Counted from the stretch's first letter, positions 1 to 10,189 are shown. The stretch: 64,000 bases of DNA from Pseudomonas berkeleyensis (GCF_014109765.1 NZ_CP059139.1:5539001-5603000), one strand, 5' to 3'. Translations and numbers: made by a program. The notes: generated by a model not told the origin, from the sequence alone.

Positions 1-91
1 CATTCCCTGGGTAGCCGTGGCAGGATGGTCGGCGAACACCGCGCAAAGCCCGTGGTCAGCTGCACACAGCCCATGCGAAGGACGCCCCTGC

Positions 92-1537
92 ATGCCTGCG
101 GATTTCGGCATTCCCCACCTGTTCGCCTACCTGATCGCCACCATTCACGCGCTCGGCACGCTTGCGGCCATCCATGCCGTGCTCACCGTGCGTACCGCCC
201 AGGGCGCGCTGGCCTGGGGCCTGTCGCTGTTCTTCATGCCGTACCTGACCCTGCTGCCGTACCTGATCTTCGGCCGCAGCCGCTTCGACGCCTACGTGAA
301 GGCGCGCCGCGAAGCGGACAAGGAGATGCACCACGCCATGGCCGCACAGGACTGGCGCCCCTGGGTCGAAGAGGCCAAGGCCGCGCACCTGTCACCAGCC
401 TATGATCGCCTGCGCGCCCTGCCCCGGCTGTCGCACCTGCCCGGCCTGACCGGTAACCGCGCCGAGTTGCTGATCGATGGCGAGGCCACCTTCGCCGCCC
501 TCTTCGAAGCCCTGTCCAGCGCCCAGCAGGTGATCCTGCTGCAGTTCTTCATCATCCGCGATGACAGCCTCGGCCGGCGCCTGCACGACATCCTGCTGGA
601 GCGCGCGGCCGCCGGGGTGAAGGTGCATGTGCTGTACGACGGCGTCGGCAGCCACTCGCTGTCCAGCGCCTTCATCGACCGCCTGCGCCGTGGCGGCGTA
701 CAGGTGCACGCCTTCCCTACCCGTTCCGGGCTGTTCAACCGCTTCCAGCTGAATTTCCGCAACCACCGCAAGATCGTCGTGGTCGACGGCGAGATCGGCT
801 TTCTCGGCGGCCTCAACGTCGGCATCGAATACCTCGGCCAGAAACCGCCGCTCTCGCCCTGGCGCGACACCCACGTGGAGGTACGCGGGCCGGTGGTGGC
901 CAGCCTGCAGGAGGCGTTCGCCGAAGACTGGTACTGGGCCTGCCAGCAGTTGCCGCCGCTCTTGATGCCGAGCAAGCAGGACGAGCCCGGCCTGCTCTGC
1001 CAGGTGATCGCCAGCGGCCCGGCCGACCCGCAGGAAACCTGCTCGCTGCTGTTCGTCGAGGCGATTCATGCGGCGCGCGAACGGGTCTGGCTGAGCAGCC
1101 CGTACTTCGTGCCCGACGAGGCGCTGTTCGCCGCGCTACGCCTGGCGGTGATGCGCGGCGTCGACGTACGCCTGCTGCTGCCGGCGCGCCCGGATCATCG
1201 CATCGTCTACGCCGCTTCCAGCCTGTATGCCTTCGAGGCGTTGCGTGCCGGAGTGCGGGTATTCCGCTACCAACCCGGCTTCCTGCACCAGAAGGCCTTG
1301 CTGATCGACCACGACGCCTGCGTGCTGGGCAGCGCCAACCTGGACAATCGCTCGTTCCGCTTGAATTTCGAGGTCAGCCTGCTGACCTTCGACGAAGGCT
1401 TCAACGCCAAGGTCGCCGACATGCTGGAAGAGGACTTCAGCCGCTCGCGCGAACTGGTCAATGCCGACCGGCGCAACGTGCATCGCCTGCAGCAACTGGG
1501 CATGCGCGTGGCGCGACTGATCTCACCCATCCTCTGA
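92..1537 (+). CDS. cls: cardiolipin synthase (phospholipase D family)
   Basis: Joins two phosphatidylglycerol molecules into cardiolipin at the inner membrane. The 481-residue product has two N-terminal hydrophobic segments (about residues 5-30 and 40-60) and two PLD-type HKD motifs: HRKIVVVD followed by GEIGFLGG, and HQKALLID followed by [10 protein letters not shown]. That arrangement and length match the bacterial ClsA-type enzymes. The reading frame is open back to position 17, but the ATG at 92 is preferred: it begins the membrane-segment-compatible N-terminus (MPADFGIPH) and follows an AAGGA ribosome-binding sequence. It stands alone, 40 bp before the next gene. Confidence 0.93.
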   Translation: MPADFGIPHLFAYLIATIHALGTLAAIHAVLTVRTAQGALAWGLSLFFMPYLTLLPYLIFGRSRFDAYVKARREADKEMHHAMAAQDWRPWVEEAKAAHLSPAYDRLRALPRLSHLPGLTGNRAELLIDGEATFAALFEALSSAQQVILLQFFIIRDDSLGRRLHDILLERAAAGVKVHVLYDGVGSHSLSSAFIDRLRRGGVQVHAFPTRSGLFNRFQLNFRNHRKIVVVDGEIGFLGGLNVGIEYLGQKPPLSPWRDTHVEVRGPVVASLQEAFAEDWYWACQQLPPLLMPSKQDEPGLLCQVIASGPADPQETCSLLFVEAIHAARERVWLSSPYFVPDEALFAALRLAVMRGVDVRLLLPARPDHRIVYAASSLYAFEALRAGVRVFRYQPGFLHQKALLIDHDACVLGSANLDNRSFRLNFEVSLLTFDEGFNAKVADMLEEDFSRSRELVNADRRNVHRLQQLGMRVARLISPIL

Positions 1538-1577
1538 GCTATGGTTAAGGGGCCGCTCCGTAGTCGGTCGCACCTTC

Positions 1578-2306
1578 ATGAAAAGATTGTTCATCCTGCT
1601 CTGTCTCAGCCTGTACGCCTGGCCCGTCCTGGCGCAGGAGGAGCTTCGCGTCGGCGTCGAGTTGCAGCCCTATCAGCCGTATTCCGACGTGCAGAACGGC
1701 GAGTACCGCGGCTACGCACGCGATCTGCTGGATGCCTTCGCCGAGGAGTACGGCTACCACTTCGTCTACACGCCGCTGCCGGTGCGACGGCTGCTCAGTG
1801 ATTTTCTCTCCGGCCGGGTCGATCTCAAGTTTCCCGATCACCCGCAATGGAACGCGAACCAGAAAGCCGGCCATGACATTCACTACAGCCAGCCGGCCGC
1901 GCCCTACATCGACGGCATTCTGCTTAAACCGAACTACCTGGGGTTGGGCAAGGGGCACATCCGCCTGCTCGGTACGCAGAACGGCTTCACCCCCTGGCCC
2001 TACCTGGCGGACGTTCGCTCCGGGCGCATCCGGCTGATCCAGGCCAACCAGATCGACTCGCTGTTGCGCATGGCCGTCAGTGACCGCGTCGATGCCGTCT
2101 ACCTCAACCCGCAGGTGGTCGCCCATCAACTGCGCAAGATGCGCCTGCCGGCCGATATCCTGGTCTTCGATCCCGAGCTGGATCACGTGCGCGATCACTA
2201 TTACCTGTCGAGCATCAACCACCCGCAGGTGATCGCGGCCTTCGACCGCTTTCTCCAGGAGCGCGCCGAACTGGTCGCGGCGCTGCGCCTACGCCATGGC
2301 CTGTGA
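1578..2306 (+). CDS. periplasmic solute-binding protein, SBP_bac_3-like
   Basis: A 242-residue secreted protein with a clear signal peptide (residues 1-20, ending VLA-QEE). The mature part starts with the LRVGVELQPYQPYS type of strand seen in the amino-acid-binding family 3 of extracellular binding proteins. No permease or ATPase gene adjoins it, so it is an orphan; such proteins are common in Pseudomonas and often of unknown ligand. Its 3' end overlaps the convergent PepSY gene by 18 bp. Family assignment is fairly sure; ligand is unknown. Confidence 0.75.
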   Translation: MKRLFILLCLSLYAWPVLAQEELRVGVELQPYQPYSDVQNGEYRGYARDLLDAFAEEYGYHFVYTPLPVRRLLSDFLSGRVDLKFPDHPQWNANQKAGHDIHYSQPAAPYIDGILLKPNYLGLGKGHIRLLGTQNGFTPWPYLADVRSGRIRLIQANQIDSLLRMAVSDRVDAVYLNPQVVAHQLRKMRLPADILVFDPELDHVRDHYYLSSINHPQVIAAFDRFLQERAELVAALRLRHGL

Positions 2307-3500
2307 CGCAGCGCGGCTGCGCTGATCGGCCAGCACACGCGAGCGCCGCTTCTTCGCCCAGATCACCAGCCCGGTCAATGACAGCCCCGCCACCACCAGC
2401 CCCAGCAACGACACCAGGATGCGCCCTGGCAGACCGATGATGCGCCCGGAGTGCAGCGGGAACTGCGCCTGCAGGAAGATATCGCCGGCGCTGCCGGTGC
2501 CCGGCACGTGCGCGCCGGCCAGTTCGCCGCTGCGGCTGTCGACGTAGATCCACGGGTTGCCCAGGCCGGCACTGCCATGATCATCGCCCGGCGCATAGAA
2601 GCCGACGCCATAGACACCGAATTCGGCCGAGTGGAACAACCCACCGGGCGGCGCCTGCCAGCCAAGACGCCGGGCTTCGGCCGAGGCGACGGCGATGGCC
2701 TGGCGCCGGTCGAGTTGCGGCACGATCTGCTCGTCCAGAGTCACCGGCGTGCGGCTGGCGAAGGGGCTCGGCGTCAGCGGCGAGAACAGCTCCACCAGCG
2801 GGCGAACCACCTGGCGTTCGAGGTTCATCGATACCGAGGTGACAGCGAGGATCAGCAGCAACAGCCAGACCCAGACGCCGCCCGAGCGATGCAGATCGAA
2901 GTTCAGCTTGTAGCCACCCTGGCGCCAGCGAAAGGCGAACGACTTGCGCCAGCTGCGCAGGTTGGGGAACGACAGCCACAGCGCCACCAAGCAATCCAGG
3001 CACCAGACAAGGGCGACGATGCCGAAGAACAGCACGCCCAGCTCGATGCCGAAACCCTCGGGGATATGCAGGCTGTAATGCAGCTTGTAGAGAAACGGCA
3101 GCAGGTTCTCCCGGCTCAGGGAAATCGCGCCCCACTCACGCTGCCCCTGAATATCGCCGGTTACCGGATCGACCCCGAGTTGGTTGAAGCCCAGCTTGTA
3201 CGCCTTGCCCGTCGCAGGATCGATACGCGGGTCGACGAAGATCCCCAGCGCATGGCCCGGCTCCAGCGCCAGCGGCATGAAGCTCACCTGCAGGCGCGGG
3301 TCGCGTGCCTCCAGCGCATCGACCAATTGCAGCGGATCCTGGGCCGGGCCGGCGCTCTGCGCGTCGAACAAGTGTGGATTGAGCCACTCGTCCAGTTCGT
3401 GATCCCAGGAAATGACGGCGCCGGTCAAACCGGCGGTAAACAGGAACAGGGCGATGAACAGGCCGCACCAGCGGTGCAGCAATACCAGAATCGGACGCAT
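2289..3500 (-). CDS. PepSY-associated membrane protein (putative periplasmic iron-siderophore reductase)
   Basis: A 403-residue inner-membrane protein starting with the typical LHRWCGLFIALFLF first helix (HRW motif), then a periplasmic PepSY-type domain, further helices around residues 140-165 and 205-225, and a last helix near residue 370 followed by a basic tail (KKRRSR). This topology matches the PepSY_TM family, which includes FoxB/FpvG-like proteins that help reduce and release iron from siderophores in the periplasm. It lies 48 bp downstream of the TonB receptor on the same strand, so cotranscription is likely. The reductase role is inferred from family and context. Confidence 0.85.
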   Translation of the reverse strand: MRPILVLLHRWCGLFIALFLFTAGLTGAVISWDHELDEWLNPHLFDAQSAGPAQDPLQLVDALEARDPRLQVSFMPLALEPGHALGIFVDPRIDPATGKAYKLGFNQLGVDPVTGDIQGQREWGAISLSRENLLPFLYKLHYSLHIPEGFGIELGVLFFGIVALVWCLDCLVALWLSFPNLRSWRKSFAFRWRQGGYKLNFDLHRSGGVWVWLLLLILAVTSVSMNLERQVVRPLVELFSPLTPSPFASRTPVTLDEQIVPQLDRRQAIAVASAEARRLGWQAPPGGLFHSAEFGVYGVGFYAPGDDHGSAGLGNPWIYVDSRSGELAGAHVPGTGSAGDIFLQAQFPLHSGRIIGLPGRILVSLLGLVVAGLSLTGLVIWAKKRRSRVLADQRSRAASQAMA

Positions 3501-3522
3501 GAGATTTTCTCGTCAACCAGCA

Positions 3523-3542
3523 GGGCGGCCCGAGGGCCGCCC
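3523..3542. other. GC-rich hairpin between the TonB receptor and PepSY gene
   Basis: Nine-base perfect inverted repeat GGGCGGCCC/GGGCCGCCC with a GA loop. There is no T-run on either strand, so it may tune read-through or mRNA stability within the iron operon rather than terminate fully. Confidence 0.5.
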
Positions 3543-3548
3543 TTCCAG

Positions 3549-5685
3549 TCAGTACTTCCAGGTCAGGGTGGCACTGACGTTACGCGGTGCGCCGTAATAG
3601 GCCTGAGTCCAGTACAGGCTGCTCAGGTACTTCTCGTCGGTGAGGTTGTTGAGGTTGGCCGACACGCTCCAGTTCGGGTCGATGTCGTAGCTGGCCATCA
3701 GGTCGACTACGGCGTAGGCCTTCTGCGTGACGTCGGCACTGCCGATGGAAGTGCGGCCATCATCGGCCGTCAACGGTACTGCGGTTTTTATGCTGTCCTG
3801 CCAGCGCACGGCAGCGCCCACCTTGAGCTTGTCCATACCCGGTACGCGATAGGTAGCCGCGGCCTTGACCATGTGCTTCGGCGAGTAGGTCACGGCATGC
3901 GCGTCATCGGCATCGGTGATGTCGACGAAGGTGTAGCCGGCGCTGAGCTGCAACCCATCCAGCGGTTCACCGGAAAACTCCAGCTCGTAGCCTTCGCTGG
4001 TCAGGCCTTCGATAGCGCGGTAGTAGGCCACGCCCCCAATGACACCGGCCTGCTCGGCAAAGTTGTCCTGCTCGGTGCGAAATACCGACAAGGCAACGTT
4101 GACCTTGTCGTCGAACAGCTCGCCCTTGATGCCGGCCTCATAGTTGACACCCTCTACCGGCGCCAGACGTGAGCCGGTGATATCGACCTTGGTCTGTGGA
4201 TCGAAGATCTCGGTATAGCTGGCGTACAGCGAGTACTGTTCGGTGAGGTCGTAGACCACGCCAGCATAGGGTACGACCTTGCCACTGTTCTTCGAGGACT
4301 TGGCCAGGCTGTAGTTGATGCCGTTGCTCCTCACGTCGATCACGCGGGCGCCCGTGATCAGGCTCAGATCGTCGGTCAGGCTCCAGCGTGCCGCAGCGTA
4401 GGCACTCTTCATGCGGTCGGTGAAATCGCTGCCGGCGCTGCCGTTGTCATTGCGCGGTTTCGCGTAATCGCCGCTCCAGTCCTCCAGTGGCGGCAGCATG
4501 GTGCCGGTAGTCGAGTCGTACCAGGAACGATCCTCGAGTTCGGAGCGCGACCAACTGGCACCCAGCGTCGCCTCATGCTCGCGTCCGGCCAGGCTGAAGG
4601 GGCCGCTGGCCTGCAGGTCGGCGATCAGCTGGGTGTTCTTTTCCTTGTACTCGGAAGGGTAGGAATACAGACCGGCGCCGGTCGCACGATTGGGCGTGCC
4701 GTAGATGTAGAACATCGAACCGTCGCTCTTCTTCTCCACACGCGTGAGCACGGTCTTGGCCTGCCAGCCGTTGGCGAAGGTATGCGCCAGTTCGGCGAAG
4801 GTGCGATTTTCCTGATTGTCCCAATAAGCCCAGTCAGTGGCGGTGCTGGTGGAGCGCGAATAGTTGGTCTTGCCACCATCCTGATAGACCAACGGCAGCG
4901 CCCCCCACATCGGCGATGTTGGCATCGCTGGTCTGCAGGGTGTGGCCGAGGGTGAAGATCGTGCTGTCATTCAGATCGAACTCCAGCACGCCATGGAACA
5001 TGTTCTTCTCGCGCGAATAGCGGTCGAGGTAGGAGTTCTTGTTTTCGTTGGCGTACACCACGCGGCCGCGCAACGTGCCAGCGTCGTTGAGCGCGCCGGA
5101 TACGTCGGTATCGATACGGCGTTTGTCCCAGGAGCCGGCGGTCAGGTCGACCCGTGCCTGCGGGATTGCCGTCGGGCGCTTGCGCACGAAGTTGACGGTC
5201 GCCGAAGGGTTGCCGGTGCCGGAGATCAGGCCGTTGGCGCCGCGAATCACCTCGACCCGCTCGTACATGGCGGTATCCAGATCACCCTCGACGTTGCCAT
5301 AGACGAACGGCACGGAGATGCCGTCGTACTGGAAGTTGGTGATGTCGAAACCACGCGCGGTGTAATAGGTGCGATCCGTCTCGACTTCCTGCACCTGCAC
5401 GCCCGGCACGGCCTTGAGCGCGTCGTTGACGCTGGTGAGATTGAAGTCGCGCAATTGCGCGCCGCTGAGTGTGGAAACCGCCTGCGGCGTCTGCCGTGGG
5501 GTCAGATCCAGCTTGGTCGCGGCGCTGCTCGATTGGGCACGGTAGCTGTCGCGATCAGCGGCGGCACTGCTGCCGACGACAGTCTGGGCGTCCAGCTCCA
5601 GCTGGTTGGTTTCCTCGGCCATGGCCTGGGTAAAGCTGCAAGCAGCCGCGATGGCCACAGCCAGGTGGGTCTTTTTGCTGAACAA
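3549..5685 (-). pseudogene. TonB-dependent siderophore receptor, disrupted by a +1 frameshift
   Basis: Outer-membrane ferric-siderophore receptor. The first part (codons from 5685) has a signal peptide ending AMA, a possible TonB box after it, and a plug domain (TPRQTPQAVSTLS, VPGVQVQEVETDR, RGFDI, VIRGANGLISGTGNPSATVNFVRKRP). The frame then ends in unrelated residues. The beta-barrel continues in another frame from about 4905 to 3549, ending in the classical C-terminal aromatic signature (TLTWKY). The switch falls at six C at 4901-4906 (plus strand). Removing one base restores 711 residues, normal for the family, reading DVGALPLVYQDG. The start is TTG at 5685 after a strong AGGAG. A real mutation and a sequencing error cannot be told apart here. 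Confidence 0.88.
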
Positions 5686-5766
5686 AGGGGTGTACTCCTG
5701 ATGCGCTGTCGATAGCCGCGGATAGTCCCTTTGCAGCTGGGTGCCTCACTGGCGCACTCGCACATT

Positions 5767-5785
5767 GCAAATGCTAATAATTATC
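5767..5785 (-). promoter_or_regulatory. Fur box
   Basis: GCAAATGCTAATAATTATC matches 15 of 19 positions of the Fur consensus GATAATGATAATCATTATC. It lies about 80 bp upstream of the TonB siderophore receptor, as expected for iron-repressed control of the receptor and PepSY gene. Confidence 0.75.
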
Positions 5786-5856
5786 GACAAAATTCTCGCA
5801 ACAAGCCGTTACACCCGTCAATACAAATAAATTACATCTGCAAATCAATATCAGTT

Positions 5857-6366
5857 TTATTTAAGCGCCGCACAATCCGCCCCGATCCAACGCGCCTGAC
5901 TCTCCATGCTGCTTGGCTGACCTTTGTAGGTACCTTTGACCTGGGTGGTGAATTCCTTGTCGCTGATGAAACGTGTCTCCCCTTCACCCTGAGCCTGCGG
6001 GCAGGTGAAACGGAATTTCCACAGGTTGCCGCTGCGTTCGGTGATCTGCTGGTTACAACCGGAGTTGGGATCCTGCAGGGGAATGTCCTGCGCCTTGATC
6101 TGCTCTTCGGTCAGGCAGATTTGCACTCCGCCGGCACCGAGTTTCACGCCGCGCTCGGCCATCATGCCTTCCATCATCTGGCGCTGCTCCGGCGGCAGGT
6201 TCTTCATCTGCGCGAGGATCTGATCCATGCCCGGCATCGCCTGACCGCCGACTTGCATGTTGTGCGCGCTGACCTCCCAGACACCGGGCTGCAGCTGTAC
6301 GGCGCTGGCCAGTGCTGGGGCCAGGGCGAAGGTGAGAAACAAGGCGCAACGGGTGTGACGACGCAT
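5857..6366 (-). CDS. DUF3617 family secreted protein
   Basis: A 169-residue protein with a signal peptide (MRRHTRCALFLTFALAPALASA) and the DUF3617 pattern: LQPGVWEVSAHN near the mature N-terminus, a Met/Gln-rich stretch (LPPEQRQMMEGMMAERG), and four later cysteines (VQICLT, GCNQQ, FTCPQ, ADCAALK). Function of the family is unknown. The frame is open further upstream to 6438, but the ATG at 6366 gives the signal peptide and is preferred. It reads towards the siderophore receptor promoter. Confidence 0.8.
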   Translation of the reverse strand: MRRHTRCALFLTFALAPALASAVQLQPGVWEVSAHNMQVGGQAMPGMDQILAQMKNLPPEQRQMMEGMMAERGVKLGAGGVQICLTEEQIKAQDIPLQDPNSGCNQQITERSGNLWKFRFTCPQAQGEGETRFISDKEFTTQVKGTYKGQPSSMESQARWIGADCAALK

Positions 6367-6405
6367 GGTGGTGCTCCAGTGCAAGGGTCTGAAAAAGCTT
6401 AGAGT

Positions 6406-6537
6406 CTGTTCACGATCTCGCGAGCTAGAGCCAGGCAAGGCGAAATCAGGCGAAAAAGCACAGTTTACAAGCTGTAAATGAGCATTTTGAGCTTGGTTTC
6501 AACGCAGCATGGCCGACGCGCAGCAGATCGTGAACAG
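6406..6537. mobile_element. MITE-like repeat, copy 1
   Basis: A 132-bp non-coding element bounded by a perfect 13-bp inverted repeat (CTGTTCACGATCT at 6406-6418, its complement at 6525-6537). It has an internal dyad TTTACA-AGC-TGTAAA. A second copy lies inverted at 45721-45854 with 110 of 126 core positions identical. It codes for nothing recognisable. Size, terminal repeats and dispersed copies fit a non-autonomous miniature element. Confidence 0.75.
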
Positions 6538-6561
6538 GTTCTTAGACAGCATAAAGAACAA

Positions 6562-6604
6562 AACCCCCACAGGCTCACACCATATGGGGGTTCTCTTCTT
6601 TTCC
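6562..6604 (-). terminator. rho-independent terminator of the TAXI-TRAP operon
   Basis: Stem AACCCCCA (6562-6569) pairs with TGGGGGTT (6585-6592) around a 15-nt loop. On the minus strand it is followed by TTTTGTTCTTT, downstream of the DUF1850 gene. The plus strand also has a T-rich tail (TTCTCTTCTTTT), so it could work both ways. Confidence 0.75.
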
Positions 6605-6647
6605 ACCGACGCTTGTGGCGCCGGGAGCCTGGTTCGCTCTGGCGAAC

Positions 6648-7055
6648 CTACTTCGCGTCAGACGAGGCGGAGCCCAGCTCGCAGCTCCAGAGTTCCAGCG
6701 TTGGCTGGCTCGCTTGTGGCGGGCCTAGCCAGTCGCTCATCGGGCGACAACGCTGGTCGATACACAGTTGGTAATCCCCGGCTTCGGGCGTACGCCCCAC
6801 TCGCAGGGGTTGCAAAGGCGGTAGCTGACGCTGGTAGTGCCAGCTGCCATTGCGCAGTTCGGCGCCGTCGGGAATCTCCATACCGGCGCCGGAACCCTTG
6901 ACCCGCGCCTCACCGAGAACCAGGCCTTCGGCAGTGACGCGGTAATCCTCTTCCCAGCGAATCTTCTCGATGGTGTGCGTCCAGGCCAGGGTGAAGGCCG
7001 GCACGGGCAGTTCTGCCCAGACCACCCCGGCCAACCCCAGGCACAATCCGATCAC
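6648..7055 (-). CDS. DUF1850 domain protein, TAXI-TRAP associated
   Basis: A 135-residue small protein with an N-terminal hydrophobic segment (residues 1-15) and the DUF1850 pattern (FTLAWTHTIEKIRWEEDYRV, EARVKGSGAGMEIPDGA). DUF1850 proteins are typically encoded directly beside fused TAXI-type TRAP permeases, as here, where its start overlaps the permease stop by 4 bp. A periplasmic or membrane accessory role in transport is inferred; no activity is known. Confidence 0.82.
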   Translation of the reverse strand: MIGLCLGLAGVVWAELPVPAFTLAWTHTIEKIRWEEDYRVTAEGLVLGEARVKGSGAGMEIPDGAELRNGSWHYQRQLPPLQPLRVGRTPEAGDYQLCIDQRCRPMSDWLGPPQASQPTLELWSCELGSASSDAK

Positions 7056-9115
7056 GCGGCCGCCGGCGCCAGCTGGCGACGAGCGCGCAGCACGTGCAGG
7101 GCGATGACCACCGCCGCGACCAGGAAGCCGATTTCATCGGTGGTCACGCTGTACAGGCCCAGCAGGTCATAGCTGAATACCGAGGCCGGGATCACCAGCG
7201 AGGCACCGGCGGCGAAGATCAGCAGGCGTTCCCACGCGCGCATCGGCGCCGAGAAGTAGCCCACCACCGCCATGCCCCACAGGCCCACGGCAAACACCGA
7301 TTTGAGCAACATGTAGATGATCGCGCCCCAGTCGTCGCCCTGCATCAGCAACGCCGGGTCGTACACCGCCATGAACGGCACGACGAAGCCACACGCGGCG
7401 ATACGCACCGACCACAGGCTGATCTTCAAGCCGTTTTCCTTGGCGATCGAACCCGCGGCGAAGCAGGCCAGCGCCACTGGCGGTGTCAGGTCGGCCATCA
7501 GGCCGAAGTAGAAGACGAACATGTGCGAGACGATCAGCGGCACACCCAGCTCCAGCAGCGCCGGCGCGGCGATGGCGCTGGTGATGATGTAGTTGGGAAT
7601 GGTCGGAATGCCCATGCCCAGCACCAGGCAGGTGAGCATGGTCAGCACCAGCGACAGGAACAGATTGTTCTCGCCGATGGCCATGATGTAGCCCGCGAAG
7701 GTGGTGGCGATGCCGGTCAGCGACACGACGCCGATGATCACACCCACCAGGATGCAGGCGACGGCGACCGGTACCGCATGGCGCGCGCCATCGGCCAGCG
7801 CCCAGACGCAGGCGCGCAGGGTTTCACGGCCGCCCTTGACGTAGAAGCAGCCGGCAACCAGCACGCCGATCACACCGAACACCACACCGATGCCGTACTT
7901 GAGGAAGCCGGAACTGACCAGACCCAGGGCGATCCAGAAGGCGATCTTCAGCCACAGGTTGCTGGCACGCATGACGATGGCCGTGCCCAGAATCACGATG
8001 GCGGTCAGGGCCAGGCCCACGGTGCCGGAGAACATCGGGGTGAAACCGGCGAACAGCAGATACACCAGCACGCCCAGCGGAATCAGCAGGTACCAGCGCT
8101 CCTTGATGGCCGCGAACGGATCCGGGCACTCTTCTTTCGGCAGGCCGGTCAGCTTCAGGCGCTGAGCCTCCAGGTGCACGGTCCAGAAGATCGAGCCAAA
8201 CCACAGCAGGGCCGGGATCAGCGCCGCCTTGGCGATCTCCACATATGGCACGTTGATGGTCTCGGCCATAATGAACGCCACGGCGCCCATGATCGGCGGC
8301 ATGATCTGGCTGCCCATGCTGGCCGAAGCCTCCACGGCAGCGGCGAAGGTGCCCTTGTAGCCGAAACGCTTCATCAGCGGAATGGTGAACTGGCCGGTGG
8401 TGACCACGTTGGCCACACCCGAACCGGTGATGGTGCCCATCAGGGCCGAAGTCACCACCGATACCTTGGCCGGGCCGCCAGTCTTGTGACCGAACATGCC
8501 CATGGCGAAATCGGTGAACAGCTTGATCATCCCGGCCTGCTCGAGGAAGGCGCCGAACAGGATGAACAGGAAGATGTAGGTACCCGACACATAGGTCGGC
8601 GTGCCATAGAGCCCTTCGGTACCGAAGGACAGCTGGTTGATGATCTGGTCGAGGTCGTAGCCACGGTGCGCCAGGTCGCCCGGCAAATACTCGCCGAACA
8701 GTCCATACGCCAGGAAGCAACCGCAAATGATCGGCAAGGCCAGGCCCATGACCCGTCGCGCCGCTTCGAACACCAGCACCAGCAAGGTGATGCCGACCAC
8801 CATGTCGAAGGTGGTGAGGTCACCCGAGCGCTGGATCAGATCCGCCTCGAAGTACCACTGGTAGAGCGCCGTGCCCATACCAGCCAAGCCCAGAGCCCAG
8901 GCCACCGGAGCCCATGGCCGGCCTTGGCCGTGCGACGGGAAGCACAGGTAAACCATCAGCAGCACGAAGCCGACGTGCCCGGCACGCAGCACCTGGCTGG
9001 AGAACGGATGGAACGCGGCCCCGATGATCTGATAGACCGAAAACAGGATCGCGACGTAAAACACGGCCTTGGGCCACTGACTGGGGTTACCGGTCAGACC
9101 TGGATGATCGCTCAT
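7052..9115 (-). CDS. TRAP transporter permease, fused 4TM/12TM, TAXI type
   Basis: Inner-membrane permease of about 687 residues, from the ATG at 9115 (MSDHPGLTGNP). The N-terminal third is DctQ-like helices; the rest is DctM-like, with many helices and the conserved GSGVANVVTTGQFTIPLMKR and EASASMGSQIMPPIMGAVAF stretches. A second repeat carries LGMGIPTIPNYI and GLMADLTPPVALA. The fused form pairs with TAXI binding proteins and is driven by an ion gradient. It sits between the binding protein and DUF1850 genes in one operon. Confidence 0.93.
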   Translation of the reverse strand: MSDHPGLTGNPSQWPKAVFYVAILFSVYQIIGAAFHPFSSQVLRAGHVGFVLLMVYLCFPSHGQGRPWAPVAWALGLAGMGTALYQWYFEADLIQRSGDLTTFDMVVGITLLVLVFEAARRVMGLALPIICGCFLAYGLFGEYLPGDLAHRGYDLDQIINQLSFGTEGLYGTPTYVSGTYIFLFILFGAFLEQAGMIKLFTDFAMGMFGHKTGGPAKVSVVTSALMGTITGSGVANVVTTGQFTIPLMKRFGYKGTFAAAVEASASMGSQIMPPIMGAVAFIMAETINVPYVEIAKAALIPALLWFGSIFWTVHLEAQRLKLTGLPKEECPDPFAAIKERWYLLIPLGVLVYLLFAGFTPMFSGTVGLALTAIVILGTAIVMRASNLWLKIAFWIALGLVSSGFLKYGIGVVFGVIGVLVAGCFYVKGGRETLRACVWALADGARHAVPVAVACILVGVIIGVVSLTGIATTFAGYIMAIGENNLFLSLVLTMLTCLVLGMGIPTIPNYIITSAIAAPALLELGVPLIVSHMFVFYFGLMADLTPPVALACFAAGSIAKENGLKISLWSVRIAACGFVVPFMAVYDPALLMQGDDWGAIIYMLLKSVFAVGLWGMAVVGYFSAPMRAWERLLIFAAGASLVIPASVFSYDLLGLYSVTTDEIGFLVAAVVIALHVLRARRQLAPAAA

Positions 9116-9232
9116 GGATAGACTCTCGATGCAGCTGGAATAACAGCGGGTCATTACCGCCAGGCAACGACCGGACGCCGATACGGTGACGAAGGGAGCC
9201 GGACTCTCGATCCGGCTCTCCAGGCATCCCTG

Positions 9233-10189
9233 TTACTTGAGAACGCCGACTTCCTTGTAGAAGCGCTCGGCGCCCGGGTGCAGCGGAATCGGCAGCGCCT
9301 CGGTAGCCGCTTCCAGGCTGATGTCGTTGGACGCGGAATGGGCGGTACGCAGACGCGGAAGGTTGTCGAACAGCAGCTTGGTCATCTGGTAGGCAACGTC
9401 GTCGGAGACCTTCTCGTGGCTGACCAGCAGGTTGACGATGGCCGCGGTCGGCACGTCCTGATCCTGGCCGTCGTAGGTGCCGGCCGGGATGACCTTGGCC
9501 TGGTAGGCCTGGCTGTCGATCTTGGCCACGACCTCTTCAGGGATGGCGACGAAGGTGATTGGCACCATCGACGCGAGGTCACGGATGGCCGCCATGCCCA
9601 GGCCGGACGACTGCAGGGTAGCGTCCAGCTGGCGGTTCTTGATCAGCTCGACCGACTCGGCGTAGGGCATGAATTCCACACGGCCCATGTCCTTGTAGCT
9701 CAGGCCGGCAGCCTCGAAGATCGCCCGGGCGTTGAGCTCGGTACCCGACTTCGGTGCACCGACGGAGATGCGCTTGCCTTTCAGGTCTTCCAGGGTCTTG
9801 ATCCCGGATTCCTTGCTGGCAACGATCTGGATGTAGTTCGGGTAGGTCGCGGCGATGGCGCGAATGCGCGTCAGCGGCGCCTTGAAGCCTGCGTCTTCCA
9901 CGCCGTTCCAGGCGTCTTCCACCGAGTCGCCCAGGGCAAAGGCGATTTCGCCACGGCCGGACTGCAGCAGGTTGAGGTTTTCCACCGAGGCCTTGGTCGC
10001 CTGTACCGAGGTTTTCGCGCCCTCGATGTTGTTGCCATAGATCTGCGACATGGCCACGCCAATCGGGTAGTAGACCCCGCTGGTGCCGCCGGTGAGGACG
10101 TTGATGAAGGTGGGAGCGGCAATGGCCGCAGTGCTGGCAGTGATGGCCGCGGCAGCGGCGAACAGACTCAGACGCTTGGTCAGTCGCAT
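9233..10189 (-). CDS. TAXI family TRAP transporter solute-binding protein
   Basis: A 318-residue periplasmic binding protein with signal peptide MRLTKRLSLFAAAAAITAS...AIAA. The mature start FINVLTGGTSGVYYPIGVAM is the TAXI family signature, and KGKRISVGAPKSGTELNARAI is typical of the second lobe. It feeds the fused permease downstream. Ligand is not readable; known TAXI systems move dicarboxylates or glutamate. Upstream lie a sigma-54 promoter and an AACAACAA motif 16 nt before the start codon. Confidence 0.93.
   Translation of the reverse strand: MRLTKRLSLFAAAAAITASTAAIAAPTFINVLTGGTSGVYYPIGVAMSQIYGNNIEGAKTSVQATKASVENLNLLQSGRGEIAFALGDSVEDAWNGVEDAGFKAPLTRIRAIAATYPNYIQIVASKESGIKTLEDLKGKRISVGAPKSGTELNARAIFEAAGLSYKDMGRVEFMPYAESVELIKNRQLDATLQSSGLGMAAIRDLASMVPITFVAIPEEVVAKIDSQAYQAKVIPAGTYDGQDQDVPTAAIVNLLVSHEKVSDDVAYQMTKLLFDNLPRLRTAHSASNDISLEAATEALPIPLHPGAERFYKEVGVLK

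Noticed and set aside
4901..4906. Phase-variable homopolymer switch in the siderophore receptor
   Set aside because: Six bases is short for slipped-strand switching, so a one-off mutation or sequencing error is simpler. Kept only as a frameshift observation.
6478..6901. Small plus-strand ORFs (98 and 130 codons)
   Set aside because: They start inside the MITE-like repeat, cross the terminator and overlap the DUF1850 gene antisense.
7094..9121. 675-codon plus-strand open frame
   Set aside because: It is antisense to the TRAP permease, is Gln/His/Arg-rich as expected for a high-GC shadow frame, and has no family motif.
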